Shown one piece after another: positions 34,547-43,691 of a stretch of DNA of 64,000 nt. The stretch comes from Halococcus agarilyticus (lineage in GTDB: Archaea; Halobacteriota; Halobacteria; Halobacteriales; Halococcaceae). A model generated the notes under the pieces. It was not told where the DNA came from. It was given only the letters and a program-made list of their open reading frames with translations, and made no database searches. Made by a program: the position numbers and the translations under genes. Each line of letters starts with the position of its first letter. Position 1 is the stretch's first letter. The stretch lies in NCBI RefSeq assembly GCF_000334895.1, contig NZ_BAFM01000002.1, forward strand, positions 1 through 64,000, written 5' to 3'.

Positions 34547-35158
34547 TCATCCGGTGTCGATCTCCGCCCGTCCGCTGGTCGCGCTCAACACTCGCTCGCG
34601 AAGCGCGTCGCCTTCCGCCACCGGCACCTGGACCTCGAACGCGACACGTTCTCCGTAGGTCGCCTCGAATGTGACGTCCGCACTCTCGACGATCCCGCGG
34701 ACGGTCCCGGAGTCGTCGTACCCGACCGCGATCGCGACGGTCTCGTGGGGCCGCTCTTCGAGGGTGCCGGTATCGTCGACCGCCAGCTTGACCGCGCGAC
34801 CGTAGGCTCGCGACAGCCCGCCGACGCCGAGGTTCGTCCCGCCGTAGTACCGCGTGACGACCGCTGCGACGTTTTCGAGCGCCTCGCGTTTCAGGACTGT
34901 GAGCGCCGGCTTGCCGGCCGACCCGCCGGGTTCGCCGTCGTCGCTCGCGTACTCGCGGAGCGGATCAGCACGAACGCGGTAGGCGGGCACGTTGTGGGTC
35001 GCGTCTCCGTACTCCGCCTCGACGCTCGCGACGAACGCCTCCGCGGCATCGACCGATCCCACAGGAACGACGTGGCCGAGAAACCGCGAGCCCTGGACCT
35101 CGAAGGCAGCCTCACCACGCCCCGCGACGGTTCGGTAGGTCTCGGGCGCGTCGCTCAT
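34547..35158 (-). CDS. IMPACT/YigZ family protein (UPF0029)
   Basis: A 203-residue YigZ/IMPACT family protein with the signature EYASDDGEPGGSAGKP and VVTRYYGGTNLGVGGLSRAYGRAVK, followed by a DUF1949-like C-terminal domain. Eukaryotic IMPACT controls translation via GCN1; in prokaryotes the role is unknown. The start overlaps the stop of the ACT-domain regulator gene by four bases, so it is the third gene of the hisB operon. Confidence 0.9.
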   Translation of the reverse strand: MSDAPETYRTVAGRGEAAFEVQGSRFLGHVVPVGSVDAAEAFVASVEAEYGDATHNVPAYRVRADPLREYASDDGEPGGSAGKPALTVLKREALENVAAVVTRYYGGTNLGVGGLSRAYGRAVKLAVDDTGTLEERPHETVAIAVGYDDSGTVRGIVESADVTFEATYGERVAFEVQVPVAEGDALRERVLSATSGRAEIDTG

Positions 35159-35658
35159 TCGAGTTCGAGCTTGCGGACGAACGCGAACTCGCGGATCGCG
35201 GTCAGCACCTCGCCGGGCAGCGGTTCGTCGGTGATGATCGAGAGCCGGGGCTCGTCGGTGAACTCCGGGTCCTCGCTGATGGTCTGGCGCACCGAGATGT
35301 CGCGGGCGGCGATCTCGCCCGTGACGGCCGCGACGATCCCCGACTGCTCGGCGTCCGCGACCGCCACGGTCAGCACCGAAAGGTCGAGCACCGGCGCGAG
35401 GTCTCGGAGACTGGGGACCGCGGAGATGTTCCGGAAGATGGGACGGAGTTCGTCGTCCGCGAGCACCGCGTCGGTGGTCGAGTCGACGACGCGCCGATCG
35501 ACGCCGATCTCGCTGGCGAGTTGGGTGTTCGGGATCTCGATCCCGCCCGAGACCACTCGGCCCTCGGCGTTGACTGAGAACCCGCGTTCGAGCAGCAGTC
35601 TGACGACCGCCTGCTGGCTCGGGCTGCCCTCGAACTTCCCCATGATTTCGTCGAACAT
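35155..35658 (-). CDS. HTH-ACT amino-acid-responsive regulator
   Basis: A 167-residue protein with an N-terminal winged-HTH-like domain (about 12-75: VVRLLLERGFSVNAEGRVVSGGIEIPNTQLASEIG) and a C-terminal ACT domain (about 92-167: VLTVAVADAEQSGIVAAVTGEIAARDISVRQT) that commonly binds an amino acid. It lies 8 bases after hisB and overlaps the IMPACT gene by ATGA. A role in feedback control of histidine or related synthesis is plausible but not shown. Confidence 0.85.
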   Translation of the reverse strand: MFDEIMGKFEGSPSQQAVVRLLLERGFSVNAEGRVVSGGIEIPNTQLASEIGVDRRVVDSTTDAVLADDELRPIFRNISAVPSLRDLAPVLDLSVLTVAVADAEQSGIVAAVTGEIAARDISVRQTISEDPEFTDEPRLSIITDEPLPGEVLTAIREFAFVRKLELE

Positions 35659-35666
35659 AGAACTAC

Positions 35667-36251
35667 TTAGAGCGCGCCCTTGGTGCTCGGGGTGCCCTCA
35701 CGACGCTCGTCGGGACGGGTGGCGTCGTCGAGCGCACGCGCGAGCGCCTTGAACAGCGCCTCGATCTCGTGGTGGGCGTTCTCGCCCTCGACCGCAGCGT
35801 GGAGGGTCAGTCCGGCGTTCGTTGCGAGCGAGCGGCAGAAGTGAGCGGCCATCGTGCTCGAAAACTCCCCCACCGAATCCTGGGAGAACCCACCGTCGAA
35901 CCGGAACAGGGGCCGACCCGAGACGTCGACCACGACGCTGCCGACCGCCTCGTCGAGCGGGACCTTTCGGTCGGCGAAGCGTCGAATCCCTGCGCGGTCG
36001 CCGAGCGCCTCGTCGAACGCCTCGCCGAGGGTGATCGCGACGTCCTCGATCGTGTGGTGGTCGTCGATGTGGAGATCGCCGTCACAGGTCACGTCGAGAT
36101 CGAACAGCCCGTGCTTCGCGAACGAGGCGAGCATGTGATCGAAGAAGCCGATCCCGGTCTCGACGGTCGACTCGCCGTCGCCGTCGATCGTCAGCGAGAT
36201 TTCAACTGTGGTCTCGGCGGTCTCGCGGGTCACAGTCGCGCTCCGCGTCAT
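35667..36251 (-). CDS. hisB: Imidazoleglycerol-phosphate dehydratase
   Basis: A 194-residue IGPD, the sixth step of histidine synthesis (imidazoleglycerol phosphate to imidazoleacetol phosphate). Metal-binding His/Glu motifs are all seen: [42 protein letters not shown]. It is the stand-alone form without the phosphatase domain. A CTTATACG box (minus strand, about 36270-36278) lies about 24 bases before ATG 36251, so it is leaderless. It heads an operon with the HTH-ACT regulator and IMPACT genes; hisA lies 1.4 kb away. Confidence 0.96.
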   Translation of the reverse strand: MTRSATVTRETAETTVEISLTIDGDGESTVETGIGFFDHMLASFAKHGLFDLDVTCDGDLHIDDHHTIEDVAITLGEAFDEALGDRAGIRRFADRKVPLDEAVGSVVVDVSGRPLFRFDGGFSQDSVGEFSSTMAAHFCRSLATNAGLTLHAAVEGENAHHEIEALFKALARALDDATRPDERREGTPSTKGAL

Positions 36252-36385
36252 GCACGCCCCAGCGCACCGACGTATAAGGCGGTTGTGCTCCGCCGGTCGG
36301 TCGTGGCCGTCGTTCGATTCGGTTGGAGTCACTATCGACGTTCGAACCAGAACCGGTATTCCGGCCCGTCGCCAACGGGAGGCGA

Positions 36386-37633
36386 ATGGATCGTCGGCGA
36401 TACCTGCGACTCGCCGTCGCCTCGTCGGTCGCGCTCGCCGGCTGCTCAGCGACCGAATCCGGTGGCGAGCCAGGCGGTTCGTCGTCCGCCACAGCCACGA
36501 CAGCGGGAGGCGACGACGCCACGAACGCCGGGACGGCCGAGAGCGGAAACCGCCGCGGACGTGGGGTGTACGTCCAGTCGTTCAGCGAGTCGATGTACGT
36601 CGTCGGCAACGGGGTCATGGGTGTTTCGAGCAGTGCGGGCGAGAACGCGACGAGCAGTTCGGAGACGACGTCCGGCACGAACCGAACGAACACAGCGACC
36701 GGATCCGATGCCGCCACAGCGGGAGTGCCGGACGGAGCCGCCGCCAGGCCGATCGCCGGCGACTACCGCTTCGCGCTGATGTACGCCGCCCCACACGTGT
36801 TCTGGACCGTCAACGGCACGGAAACCACGAGACAGCCAATCGAACAGGGTGACTCGCTGCATCTCATGAGCGTCGTCTGGGATCCGGAAACCGGGACGGT
36901 GCTCCCCGACGTTGGCCTCTCGGTCGAGATCAGTGGGGATGGAGACCTCGTGAGCCAAGAAGTGATCTACCCGATGCTGTCCCAGCGGATGGGGTTTCAC
37001 TACGGCGCGAACTTCGCGCTGCCCGGCGACGGGACCTACACCGTGAGGCTCAGCGTGGGTGGAACGGGCGTCCGGCGGACGGGGGCGTTCGCGGGTCGGT
37101 TCGCGGAGCCGGCGAGCGTCACGATCGAGTTCCCGTTCACCGAGACGACGCGCGAGCAGGTCGTCTCGCCGAAGGCTCCACGAGCCGGTGAGCCGGGCGC
37201 GATCGCGCCGATGGAGATGGCTACGATCCCGTCGGTGGTCGCCCCGACGAAACCCGAACTCGGCGGTGTGTTCGTCGGCCGCGCCACGAGCGACGACGCG
37301 GTGTTTCTCGTCACTCGACTATCCCCGGACGAGAGTCCGCTCGACGACGGCAACCCCTATCTCGTGGTGTCGGCGCGAACGCCGTACAACCGGATGGTGC
37401 TACCCGCGATGGCGCTCTCGGCGACGCTGAAGCGTGGCGGATCGACCGTCTTCGAGGGGGCGCTGGCGCGCACGCTCGATCGCGATCTCGGCTACCACTA
37501 CGGTGCCGCCGTCGACAGCGCGAGGCCAGGCGACCGCCTCACGATCTCGGTCACGACGCCACCCCAGGTCGCCCGCCACGAGGGCTACGAGAACGCGTTT
37601 CTCGATATGTCCGAGATGAGTCTGACGCTGTGA
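36386..37633 (+). CDS. Tat lipoprotein with P19-like (Fe2+ transport protein) domain
   Basis: A 415-residue exported lipoprotein. The signal [20 protein letters not shown] has an Arg pair and a lipobox (Cys20). A long Ser/Thr/Gly-rich linker (about 21-115) leads to a beta-rich domain resembling periplasmic iron-binding P19/Tp34 proteins: [54 protein letters not shown]. The last 160 residues form a second similar domain ([31 protein letters not shown]), so the fold is duplicated. Iron or copper binding at the cell surface is likely. Only ATG 36386 gives a signal peptide; the 36323 frame is too long. Confidence 0.87.
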   Translation: MDRRRYLRLAVASSVALAGCSATESGGEPGGSSSATATTAGGDDATNAGTAESGNRRGRGVYVQSFSESMYVVGNGVMGVSSSAGENATSSSETTSGTNRTNTATGSDAATAGVPDGAAARPIAGDYRFALMYAAPHVFWTVNGTETTRQPIEQGDSLHLMSVVWDPETGTVLPDVGLSVEISGDGDLVSQEVIYPMLSQRMGFHYGANFALPGDGTYTVRLSVGGTGVRRTGAFAGRFAEPASVTIEFPFTETTREQVVSPKAPRAGEPGAIAPMEMATIPSVVAPTKPELGGVFVGRATSDDAVFLVTRLSPDESPLDDGNPYLVVSARTPYNRMVLPAMALSATLKRGGSTVFEGALARTLDRDLGYHYGAAVDSARPGDRLTISVTTPPQVARHEGYENAFLDMSEMSLTL

Positions 37634-37634
37634 G

Positions 37635-38363
37635 CTACTCGTCTGCCACCGCCGCCATGGCGGCGTCGAGCGTGAACCGGCCCTCGTAGAGCGCACTGCC
37701 CACCACGACGGCGCTCGCACCCACGTTGCGAAGCGCCTGGATGTCGTCGATCGTCGCCACACCGCCGCTCGCCACCACGGGGATCTCGACGGCGTCGACG
37801 AGCCGACGAACGGGATCGGTCTGGACGCCGTCGAGACGACCCTCGACATCGACATCGGTGAAGAGGATCGCGCCCGCGCCGCGGTCCTCGTACTCCGCCG
37901 CCGCCGTCGCCGGATCCATTCCCGTGGTCTCGGTCCAGCCCGAGATCACGACCTCGCCGCCCCTGGCGTCGAGGCTCACCACCACGCTGCCCGGATGGGT
38001 CTCGCTGATTTCCGCGACGAGTTCCGGATTTTCGACGGCAGCCGTGCCGAGGATTACCCGGTCGACACCGCGATCGAGCAGGTCGCGCGCGTCCGCGGCG
38101 GTGCGGATGCCGCCGCCGAGCTGCACGGGAATATCGACCGTCTCGACGATCCGCTCGATCGCGGCGGCGTTCGCCCGCTCGCCCTCGAACGCCCCGTCGA
38201 GATCCACGAGGTGGAGCGTTCGCGCGCCCGCCGCGACCCAGCGTTCGGCCGCCGCGACCGGATCGCCGTACTCGTTTCCAGTACTGCGCTCGCCGCCGAC
38301 GAGCTGGACGGCCTGGCCGTCCCGAACGTCGACCGCAGGGATCACCTCGAACCCGGAGAACAT
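37635..38363 (-). CDS. hisA: Phosphoribosyl-formimino-AICAR phosphate isomerase (HisA)
   Basis: A 242-residue TIM-barrel isomerase, fourth step of histidine synthesis. The N-terminal VIPAVDVRDGQAVQL holds the catalytic Asp, VQLGGGIRTA and VVSLDARGGEV are phosphate-binding and strand motifs, LFTDVDVEGRLDGV holds the second catalytic Asp, and VVASGGVATIDDI and VVGSALYEGRF complete the phosphate site. Its stop lies one base beyond the stop of the convergent P19-like gene. Confidence 0.95.
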   Translation of the reverse strand: MFSGFEVIPAVDVRDGQAVQLVGGERSTGNEYGDPVAAAERWVAAGARTLHLVDLDGAFEGERANAAAIERIVETVDIPVQLGGGIRTAADARDLLDRGVDRVILGTAAVENPELVAEISETHPGSVVVSLDARGGEVVISGWTETTGMDPATAAAEYEDRGAGAILFTDVDVEGRLDGVQTDPVRRLVDAVEIPVVASGGVATIDDIQALRNVGASAVVVGSALYEGRFTLDAAMAAVADE

Positions 38364-38493
38364 GGTTGGAATCGGATTCGTCGTGGTCTAAACCCACCGA
38401 AATCCATCCTGAAGTCGGGCTCGCTCTATAACTTATGGGGTGAATCCATTTGGGTTAGAAAGAACTATCCGTCGGGCGATGATCCGTCCGCGT

Positions 38494-39696
38494 ATGGCGC
38501 TCTCTCCTCTTTTGCTCGTCGGGCTCGCGGTCGTGGTCTTCGTCGGGTTCAACATCGGCGGCTCGAACGTCGGGGTTGCGTTCGGGCCGGCGGTCGGGTC
38601 GAAGTCGGTCTCGGCGACGGGCGCGGCGGCGCTGATGACCGTGAGTTTCTTCGTCGGCGGCTGGACGGTCGGCCGGGGCGTCGTCCGGACGATGGGGGGT
38701 CGGATCGTCCCGTCGAGCGAGTTCACGCTCGCGGCCGGCATCGTCGTCCTCTTCTTCATCGGTCTCGCGCTCTTTCTCGCGAACGTCGTCGGCGTTCCCG
38801 CCTCGACCTCGATGACGGGCGTCGGTTCGATCGCCGGCCTCGGCCTCGCGACGAACACCTTGAACTGGACGACGATGGGCGAGATCGTCTCGTGGTGGAT
38901 CGTCTCGCCCGTGATCGCCTTCTGGGTCAGCGGCGTCATCGGTCGGTACTTCTACCCCCATCTGAACCGGCTGTTCGCCGTCAAGCAGACCGAGGGCTCG
39001 CTGCTCGCACTCGACCGCTCGCGGACGCCGCCACGACCGACGCTCGGCGCGAACACCACCGTCCGAGAGCTCGTCGGCACGCTGCTCGTCGTCGTCGTGG
39101 CCTGTTACACGGCGTTCAGCGCGGGCACCTCGAACGCGGCGAACGCGATCGCCCCGCTGGTGGGGGCGGGAGTGCTCGACATCGGACCGGGCATCGTCCT
39201 CGCGGGGCTCGCCGTCGGCCTCGGGGCGTTCACGATCGGCCGACGGACCATCGACACGATGGGCAACGACCTCACCGACATGCCGCTGCTCGCGGCGTTG
39301 ATCGTCGCGGTCGTGAGTTCGACGCTCGTGACGCTGCTCTCGTGGTTCGACATCCCTGTCAGCGTCGTCATCATCTCGACTATGAGCATCGTGGGCCTCG
39401 GTTGGGGGCGCGCCACGCGAAGCGTCACCGTCGCCGACGTCCGCGAGGGCGAAGCGCCCACGGTCTCGGTCGACGCGCTCGCTGCCGACGTCGACACGCA
39501 GACCGTGGGTGGTGGGGGGAATCCGCCCGACCCCGAGGCGGAGCCGACCCCGATCGGCGACGAGATCGGCAGCGACGAGCCGACGGGCCTGTTCAAGCCT
39601 GGCGCGAGCGCGCGCGTCATCGCCATGCAGAACCTCGTACCCGCGGTCGCGACGCTGACCTCCTTCCTGCTCTTCCGGTTCGTCCTGTTTTCCTGA
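38494..39696 (+). CDS. PiT family inorganic phosphate transporter
   Basis: A 400-residue polytopic transporter of the PiT family, moving phosphate with a cation. It has about 10-11 membrane segments; the two family repeats carry [19 protein letters not shown] and [17 protein letters not shown], each with the conserved GxN/NAANAI motif. A hydrophilic loop lies at about 310-370. A TATAAC box near 38427 gives a TSS near 38455, so ATG 38479 or 38494 are the realistic starts; I use 38494. The two PhoU genes follow 1.5-2.5 kb downstream. Confidence 0.92.
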   Translation: MALSPLLLVGLAVVVFVGFNIGGSNVGVAFGPAVGSKSVSATGAAALMTVSFFVGGWTVGRGVVRTMGGRIVPSSEFTLAAGIVVLFFIGLALFLANVVGVPASTSMTGVGSIAGLGLATNTLNWTTMGEIVSWWIVSPVIAFWVSGVIGRYFYPHLNRLFAVKQTEGSLLALDRSRTPPRPTLGANTTVRELVGTLLVVVVACYTAFSAGTSNAANAIAPLVGAGVLDIGPGIVLAGLAVGLGAFTIGRRTIDTMGNDLTDMPLLAALIVAVVSSTLVTLLSWFDIPVSVVIISTMSIVGLGWGRATRSVTVADVREGEAPTVSVDALAADVDTQTVGGGGNPPDPEAEPTPIGDEIGSDEPTGLFKPGASARVIAMQNLVPAVATLTSFLLFRFVLFS

Positions 39697-39823
39697 GCAG
39701 GGTTCGTGTCGGGTTTTCTCACCCGGTGAACCCCACGATTTTCCCTCGTGTTCGGCCCGAGGATACGCGCCGACGCCGCCGAAACAGCAAGGTCTAACAA
39801 GGCGGGGCGAGAACGCCAGGGTG

Positions 39824-40213
39824 ATGCCTACCGTAGAATACGTCAACTACGAAGTGTTCGACGACCAGGGCTGGGACCTCGAGGACGACGACCTGTTCGA
39901 GAAGGCCGAAGAGGCCGACCTCGGCGACGAGGACTACGGCACGCTCGACGTCAACGAGTCCGAGTACATCCTCGAAGCCGCCGAGGCCCAGGGCTACGAC
40001 TGGCCGTTCTCGTGTCGCGCCGGCGCGTGTGCGAACTGCGCCGCCATCGTCAAGGAGGGCGAGATCGACATGGACATGCAGCAGATCCTCTCGGACGAGG
40101 AGGTCGACGACCGCAACGTCCGCCTGACCTGCATCGGCAGCCCCGCCGCCGACACCGTGCAGATCGTCTACAACGCGAAACACCTGGATTACCTCCAGAA
40201 CCGCGTTATCTGA
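39824..40213 (+). CDS. fdx: Halobacterial-type 2Fe-2S ferredoxin
   Basis: A 129-residue canonical halobacterial ferredoxin. It has the acidic N-terminal insertion (ending about residue 42) typical of salt-adapted ferredoxins, then [12 protein letters not shown] and a fourth Cys in RLTCIGSP for the [2Fe-2S] cluster. It is the main electron carrier for 2-oxoacid oxidoreductases in haloarchaea. ATG 39824 matches the family; GTG 39821 would add one residue. It is followed directly by a stop-proximal non-coding element. Confidence 0.96.
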   Translation: MPTVEYVNYEVFDDQGWDLEDDDLFEKAEEADLGDEDYGTLDVNESEYILEAAEAQGYDWPFSCRAGACANCAAIVKEGEIDMDMQQILSDEEVDDRNVRLTCIGSPAADTVQIVYNAKHLDYLQNRVI

Positions 40214-40540
40214 AACGACTTTTTTACACGGGGGCCTCGCGCTCCCTACGGTCGCGCTCAACCCCCGTCCAAAAACCTCGACTAAAAACACCCGCTCGCT
40301 CGGCTTCGCCTCGCTCGCGGTGGAACCCCTAGCCTTCTCCACAACCGCACTACACAGCACCGCCGAAGCCCTCGCTCGTGTCACTCGCTCGCCCTTCATC
40401 CACCAGGAGAGTAACACTCTCCTGAGCCTCACCTCACTTCGTTCGATGAGACGCCAGGCCCCGCACCGCTACGCCACCGCGACCGCACCGCTACCGCCGC
40501 CGAACCGCAACCGCTATCCGACAGAGATCGCTTTCTACGG
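40214..40540 (+). repeat. Stop-proximal dispersed element, copy 4
   Basis: Starts 6 bases after the ferredoxin stop with six T (40220-40225), a stem CGGGGG (40229-40234) paired with CCCCCG (40262-40267), five A (40271-40275), CGACTAAAAACACCCGCTCG, the GCCGAAGCCCTCG core, a perfect hairpin AGGAGAGT-AAC-ACTCTCCT (40405-40423), GACGCCAGG, and an ACCGC-rich tail to about 40535. No gene; it ends at the NUDIX start. Confidence 0.87.
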
Positions 40541-40546
40541 TTCCTC

Positions 40547-40981
40547 ATGAGTTGGCGAGAGATCAGGCCGGTCGCGCTCGCAGCGGTCCGGCGGGAGAAC
40601 GGCGAGCTTCTGGTCTCGAAGGATCACGAACCAGGCGAGGACGAGCCGTTCTACCGGCTCATCGGCGGCGGGGTCGAGTTCGGCGAACACAGTTGCGAGG
40701 CAGTCGTCCGGGAGTTCCGCGAGGAGCTCGACGTCGAGCTCACGAACGTCGGCCTCGTCGGCACTCACGAGAACGTCTTCACGTTCGACGGCGAGCAGGG
40801 CCACGAGATCTGGCGGGTGTACGAGGGCGACATCGCCGAGGACTGGCCGTACGAGCGCGATCGATTCGAGGGCCACGAGCCCGAACTCGACGAGACCTAC
40901 GAGGCGACGTGGGTGGCCCCCGAGCAATTACGAAACGACGTGACGTTCTACGATCCGGTGGTGCTCGACGACCTCGACTGA
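40547..40981 (+). CDS. NUDIX hydrolase
   Basis: A 144-residue NUDIX pyrophosphatase. The Nudix box runs from GGGVEFGEHSCEAVV to REFREELDVEL, with Gly/Glu/Arg/Glu positions intact. No extra domain. It may clean up damaged nucleotides or nucleotide sugars; the substrate is not evident. It is bracketed by two dispersed elements (copies 4 and 5). Confidence 0.9.
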   Translation: MSWREIRPVALAAVRRENGELLVSKDHEPGEDEPFYRLIGGGVEFGEHSCEAVVREFREELDVELTNVGLVGTHENVFTFDGEQGHEIWRVYEGDIAEDWPYERDRFEGHEPELDETYEATWVAPEQLRNDVTFYDPVVLDDLD

Positions 40982-41230
40982 GGGCGGCCAGCGGGGTGGT
41001 GCGGTAGCGGTGCGGTGCCTGGTGGATGAAGGGCGAGCGAGCGGAGCGAGCGAGGGCTTCGGCGGTGCTGGGCGTCGCTGTGCTGGATGGTCGCGGAGAG
41101 CGTCAGCAGTTCTACCGCGAGCGAACGGAGTGAGCGAGCGGGAGTTTTTCATGAACGTTTTTGCAAGCGGGGGTCGCGCGAGCGACCGCAGGAAGCGAGC
41201 GCGATCCCCCCGCAGTAAAAAGGTTCGGGT
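40982..41230 (-). repeat. Stop-proximal dispersed element, copy 5
   Basis: Lies between the NUDIX and PhoU genes and abuts the PhoU stop. In minus sense it has a T-run (plus-strand A-run 41217-41221), a C/G stem with a nested GCGACC loop, GCAAAAACG, a degenerate TGAAAAA, the CGCGGTAGAACTGCTGACGCTCTCCGCG-like stretch (in pieces) and GCCGAAGCCCTCG core. The aggagag hairpin seen in copies 2, 4 and 6 is absent; the tail is short. No gene. Confidence 0.85.
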
Positions 41231-41902
41231 TCAATAGATGAGCTCGTCGTCGTTCTCGACCATGTAGAGCGTCCGTGCGGAGATGTTGACCGCGTGATCG
41301 CCGATGCGTTCGAGATCGCGGATCGTCAGCAGGAGTCGCGACACGTCGGCCATCATCTGGTCGACGGTCTCGCCGGCGTCGAGTTCGGTCTCGATCAGAT
41401 CCCGGACGACGACGCTCGACGCGCGCTCACAGCGGTCGTCGAGGTCGTCGTCGCGGGCGTCGATGGCGTAGCAGGCGTCGACGTCCTCCTCGGCGTAGGC
41501 GGTCATGGCGTTCTCGACCATCTCGACGGTGAAATCGCCGATCCCCTGGACGTCGACCTCGGGGAAGACGTCGCGTTCGGCCTGGAGGGTGTACTCGCCG
41601 AGGTTGGTGGCGAGATCCGCGATGCGTTCGAGATCGGTGATGATCTTGAACGAGGAGGCGATGAAGCGGAGATCGCCCGCGACCGGCTGCTGGAGCGCGA
41701 ACAGGTCGATACAGCTGCCTTCGAGATCGAGGTACATCCGGTTGATCTCGGCGTCACCCTCGATGACCTCCCGCGCGGTCGTCTCGTCCTTGCTGGCGAG
41801 CGCGTCGAGTCCCAGCCGGAGGCGTTCGAGAACGATCTCGCTCATGTAGAGCACGTCCTCGCGGAGATCGTCGAGTTGCTCTTGGTAGCTTTCGCGGGGC
41901 AT
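41231..41902 (-). CDS. phoU: PhoU phosphate-signalling protein
   Basis: A 223-residue all-helical PhoU with two tandem PhoU repeats (about 10-100 and 115-210) and the metal-binding E/DxxxD motifs (TDLERIADLATNLGEY and RDLERIGDHAVNIS). PhoU proteins restrain phosphate uptake when phosphate is plentiful. It is divergent from the AbrB-PhoU fusion (256 bases apart), with AT-rich promoters between them. Pst transport genes are not in the window, but a PiT transporter is 1.5 kb away. Confidence 0.94.
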   Translation of the reverse strand: MPRESYQEQLDDLREDVLYMSEIVLERLRLGLDALASKDETTAREVIEGDAEINRMYLDLEGSCIDLFALQQPVAGDLRFIASSFKIITDLERIADLATNLGEYTLQAERDVFPEVDVQGIGDFTVEMVENAMTAYAEEDVDACYAIDARDDDLDDRCERASSVVVRDLIETELDAGETVDQMMADVSRLLLTIRDLERIGDHAVNISARTLYMVENDDELIY

Positions 41903-42158
41903 GATCCCCCGTCGGTCCGTCCACGTAATGTACTCTTCGACGGGTACGACGCCGAATATAGGTTCCCATACAGACGGCTATATATTTGTCTACAGTACTA
42001 TGTCTCCGTCGTTCCCGTCCTTCGCACAGCAGACGACGAATCCATCGTTCGCGTCGTCGATCGGGAACGTGTCCGTCTTCGGTCGAGTATCTCCATCGTA
42101 TCGCGCTTGCTATATATTTTTGCGTAGTTTTATTGTCGGGGGAGGCCAAGCGACGGAC
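41903..42158. promoter_or_regulatory. AT-rich divergent promoter region of the two PhoU-family genes
   Basis: 256 bases of unusually AT-rich sequence for this window. TATA-like boxes are seen at 41981-41991 (GGCTATATATTTG) and 42107-42118 (TGCTATATATTTTTG) for the plus gene, and on the minus strand near 41928-41936 and 41954-41962 for phoU. A GGGGGAGG Shine-Dalgarno-like sequence (42139-42146) precedes ATG 42159. A phosphate-responsive control is likely but no known box is confirmed. Confidence 0.6.
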
Positions 42159-43154
42159 ATGGAGACGCGCAAGGTCCAGGTCACGGGTGGGTCGACCTAC
42201 ACCGTGTCGTTGCCGAAGTCGTGGGCGACGGACAACGGCGTCAGCGCCGGGAGCGAAGTCGAGTTCTACCCCGAGGACGAGTCGCTGTTGCTCGCCCCCC
42301 GGACCGAGGAGACCACGGCCGAGGGAACGCTCGACGTCACCGACCTCGAAGGACCGGAACTCACGCGCGCGGTCGTGATGATGTACGTCAACGGATTCGA
42401 CGTCATCACCCTCGAGACCGCGAGCGTCGACGCCGCCCAGCGCCGGACCATCCGCGAGGCGACGCAGGGGCTCGTGGGGCTCGAAGTCATCGAGGAGACC
42501 TCCGAACGGGTGAGCCTCCAGGATCTCCTCGACTCCTCCGAGCTCTCGATCCACAACGCCATCACCCGGATGCGCCTGGTCTCGCTCACCATGCTCGCGG
42601 ACGCGGTCGAGGCGCTCCGGGCGGGGGACCCCGACCTCGCGGCCGACGTGATCGAGCGCGACGACGACGTCGATCGGCTGTGGTACATGACCGCGCGGGT
42701 GTTCCGGAGCGCGCTCAGGGATCCGGGTGCGGCGACCGACATCGGGCTGTCGCGCGAGACGTGCTTCGACTACCACTCGGCCGCACGCCAGCTCGAACGC
42801 GTCGCCGACCACGCGACCAAGATCGCCGAGGTCGTGACCGACGTCGAGGGTGTCTCCGAGGACGTCGGCGAGGCGCTCGACGCACTTCACGGGGGGGCAG
42901 CGGACGTGGTCGAGACCGCGATGGACGCGCTGCTCGCCGAGAGCGACGACGACGCACTCCGACTCGCGAACGACGCGATGACCGCGATCGACGACATCGA
43001 CGAGCGCGCCCGCGAGGTCGATGGCCTGCTTCGAGACCGCGACCCCGAACGCTCCCAGCGGCTCGGCCTCGTCGTGGACTCGCTCTCCAGAAGCGCCGAT
43101 TATGGAGGAAACATCGCCGAAACCGCGATGCAGAAGGCCGCACCGCAGCCGTAA
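42159..43154 (+). CDS. PhoU-domain regulator with AbrB/SpoVT-type N terminus
   Basis: A 331-residue protein. The first 45 residues (METRKVQVTGGSTYTVSLPKSWATDNGV) form a SpoVT/AbrB swapped-hairpin DNA-binding domain. The rest contains two PhoU-like helical repeats (ERVADHATKIAEVV and SRSADYGGNIAETA motifs). Haloarchaeal proteins of this kind are annotated as phosphate uptake regulators and may bind DNA directly, unlike classic PhoU. ATG 42159 follows a Shine-Dalgarno-like GGAGG; an upstream in-frame ATG at 42001 would cross the TATA box. Confidence 0.91.
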   Translation: METRKVQVTGGSTYTVSLPKSWATDNGVSAGSEVEFYPEDESLLLAPRTEETTAEGTLDVTDLEGPELTRAVVMMYVNGFDVITLETASVDAAQRRTIREATQGLVGLEVIEETSERVSLQDLLDSSELSIHNAITRMRLVSLTMLADAVEALRAGDPDLAADVIERDDDVDRLWYMTARVFRSALRDPGAATDIGLSRETCFDYHSAARQLERVADHATKIAEVVTDVEGVSEDVGEALDALHGGAADVVETAMDALLAESDDDALRLANDAMTAIDDIDERAREVDGLLRDRDPERSQRLGLVVDSLSRSADYGGNIAETAMQKAAPQP

Positions 43155-43685
43155 CCGCCCCCACCTTTTGCTACGGTCGCTCGTTCGCTTCGCTCACTCG
43201 CTCCTGCTCACGGGTCGCTCTGCTCCCCGTTCACTCATCCGGCGGCGCTTCACTACGTTCGCGCTGTCCGCCGCTCGCAAAATGTGGATCAAAAGCCTCC
43301 TCCTTCCCTGTGGTCAGTCGTCGGCCCGCTCACTCGCCTGCGGCTCGTTCGCGGTAGAACCACTATCTCCGCAACCGCCCCGCACAGCACCACCGAAGCC
43401 CTCGCCGCGCGCTCACTCCGTTCGCTATCTCGCTCCCTGCGGTCGGCCACCTCTCCTCGTAAAAACCTCGACTAAAAACACCCGCTCACTCGTGTCTTCG
43501 GCACTCGTTCGCGGTACCATCACTGGCGCTCTCCGCAGCCGCACAGCACCGCCGAAGCCCTCGCTCGCTCCGCTCGCTCGCCCTTCATCCACCAGGAGAG
43601 CACGCTCTCCTGAGCCCTGCGTTCGCGCCGCGAACACGGGACGCCAGGACCGCCACCGCCCCGCCGGTGGCCGGCGAGCAAAAAC
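43155..43685 (+). repeat. Stop-proximal dispersed element, copy 6 (two cores)
   Basis: Follows the AbrB-PhoU stop. The head is degenerate (TTTTGCTACGG near 43174 and GCTCGCAAAATG near 43276). Two successive core units follow, each with an A-rich CTCG-ACTAAAAACACCCGCTC or similar and CACCGAAGCCCTCG/GCCGAAGCCCTCG. After the second core lies AGGAGAGC-AC-GCTCTCCT (about 43593-43610), then GACGCCAGG and a GCC-rich tail. A T-run on the minus strand (43680-43684) is likely the S8e terminator. Confidence 0.83.
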
Positions 43686-43691
43686 GGCGGG

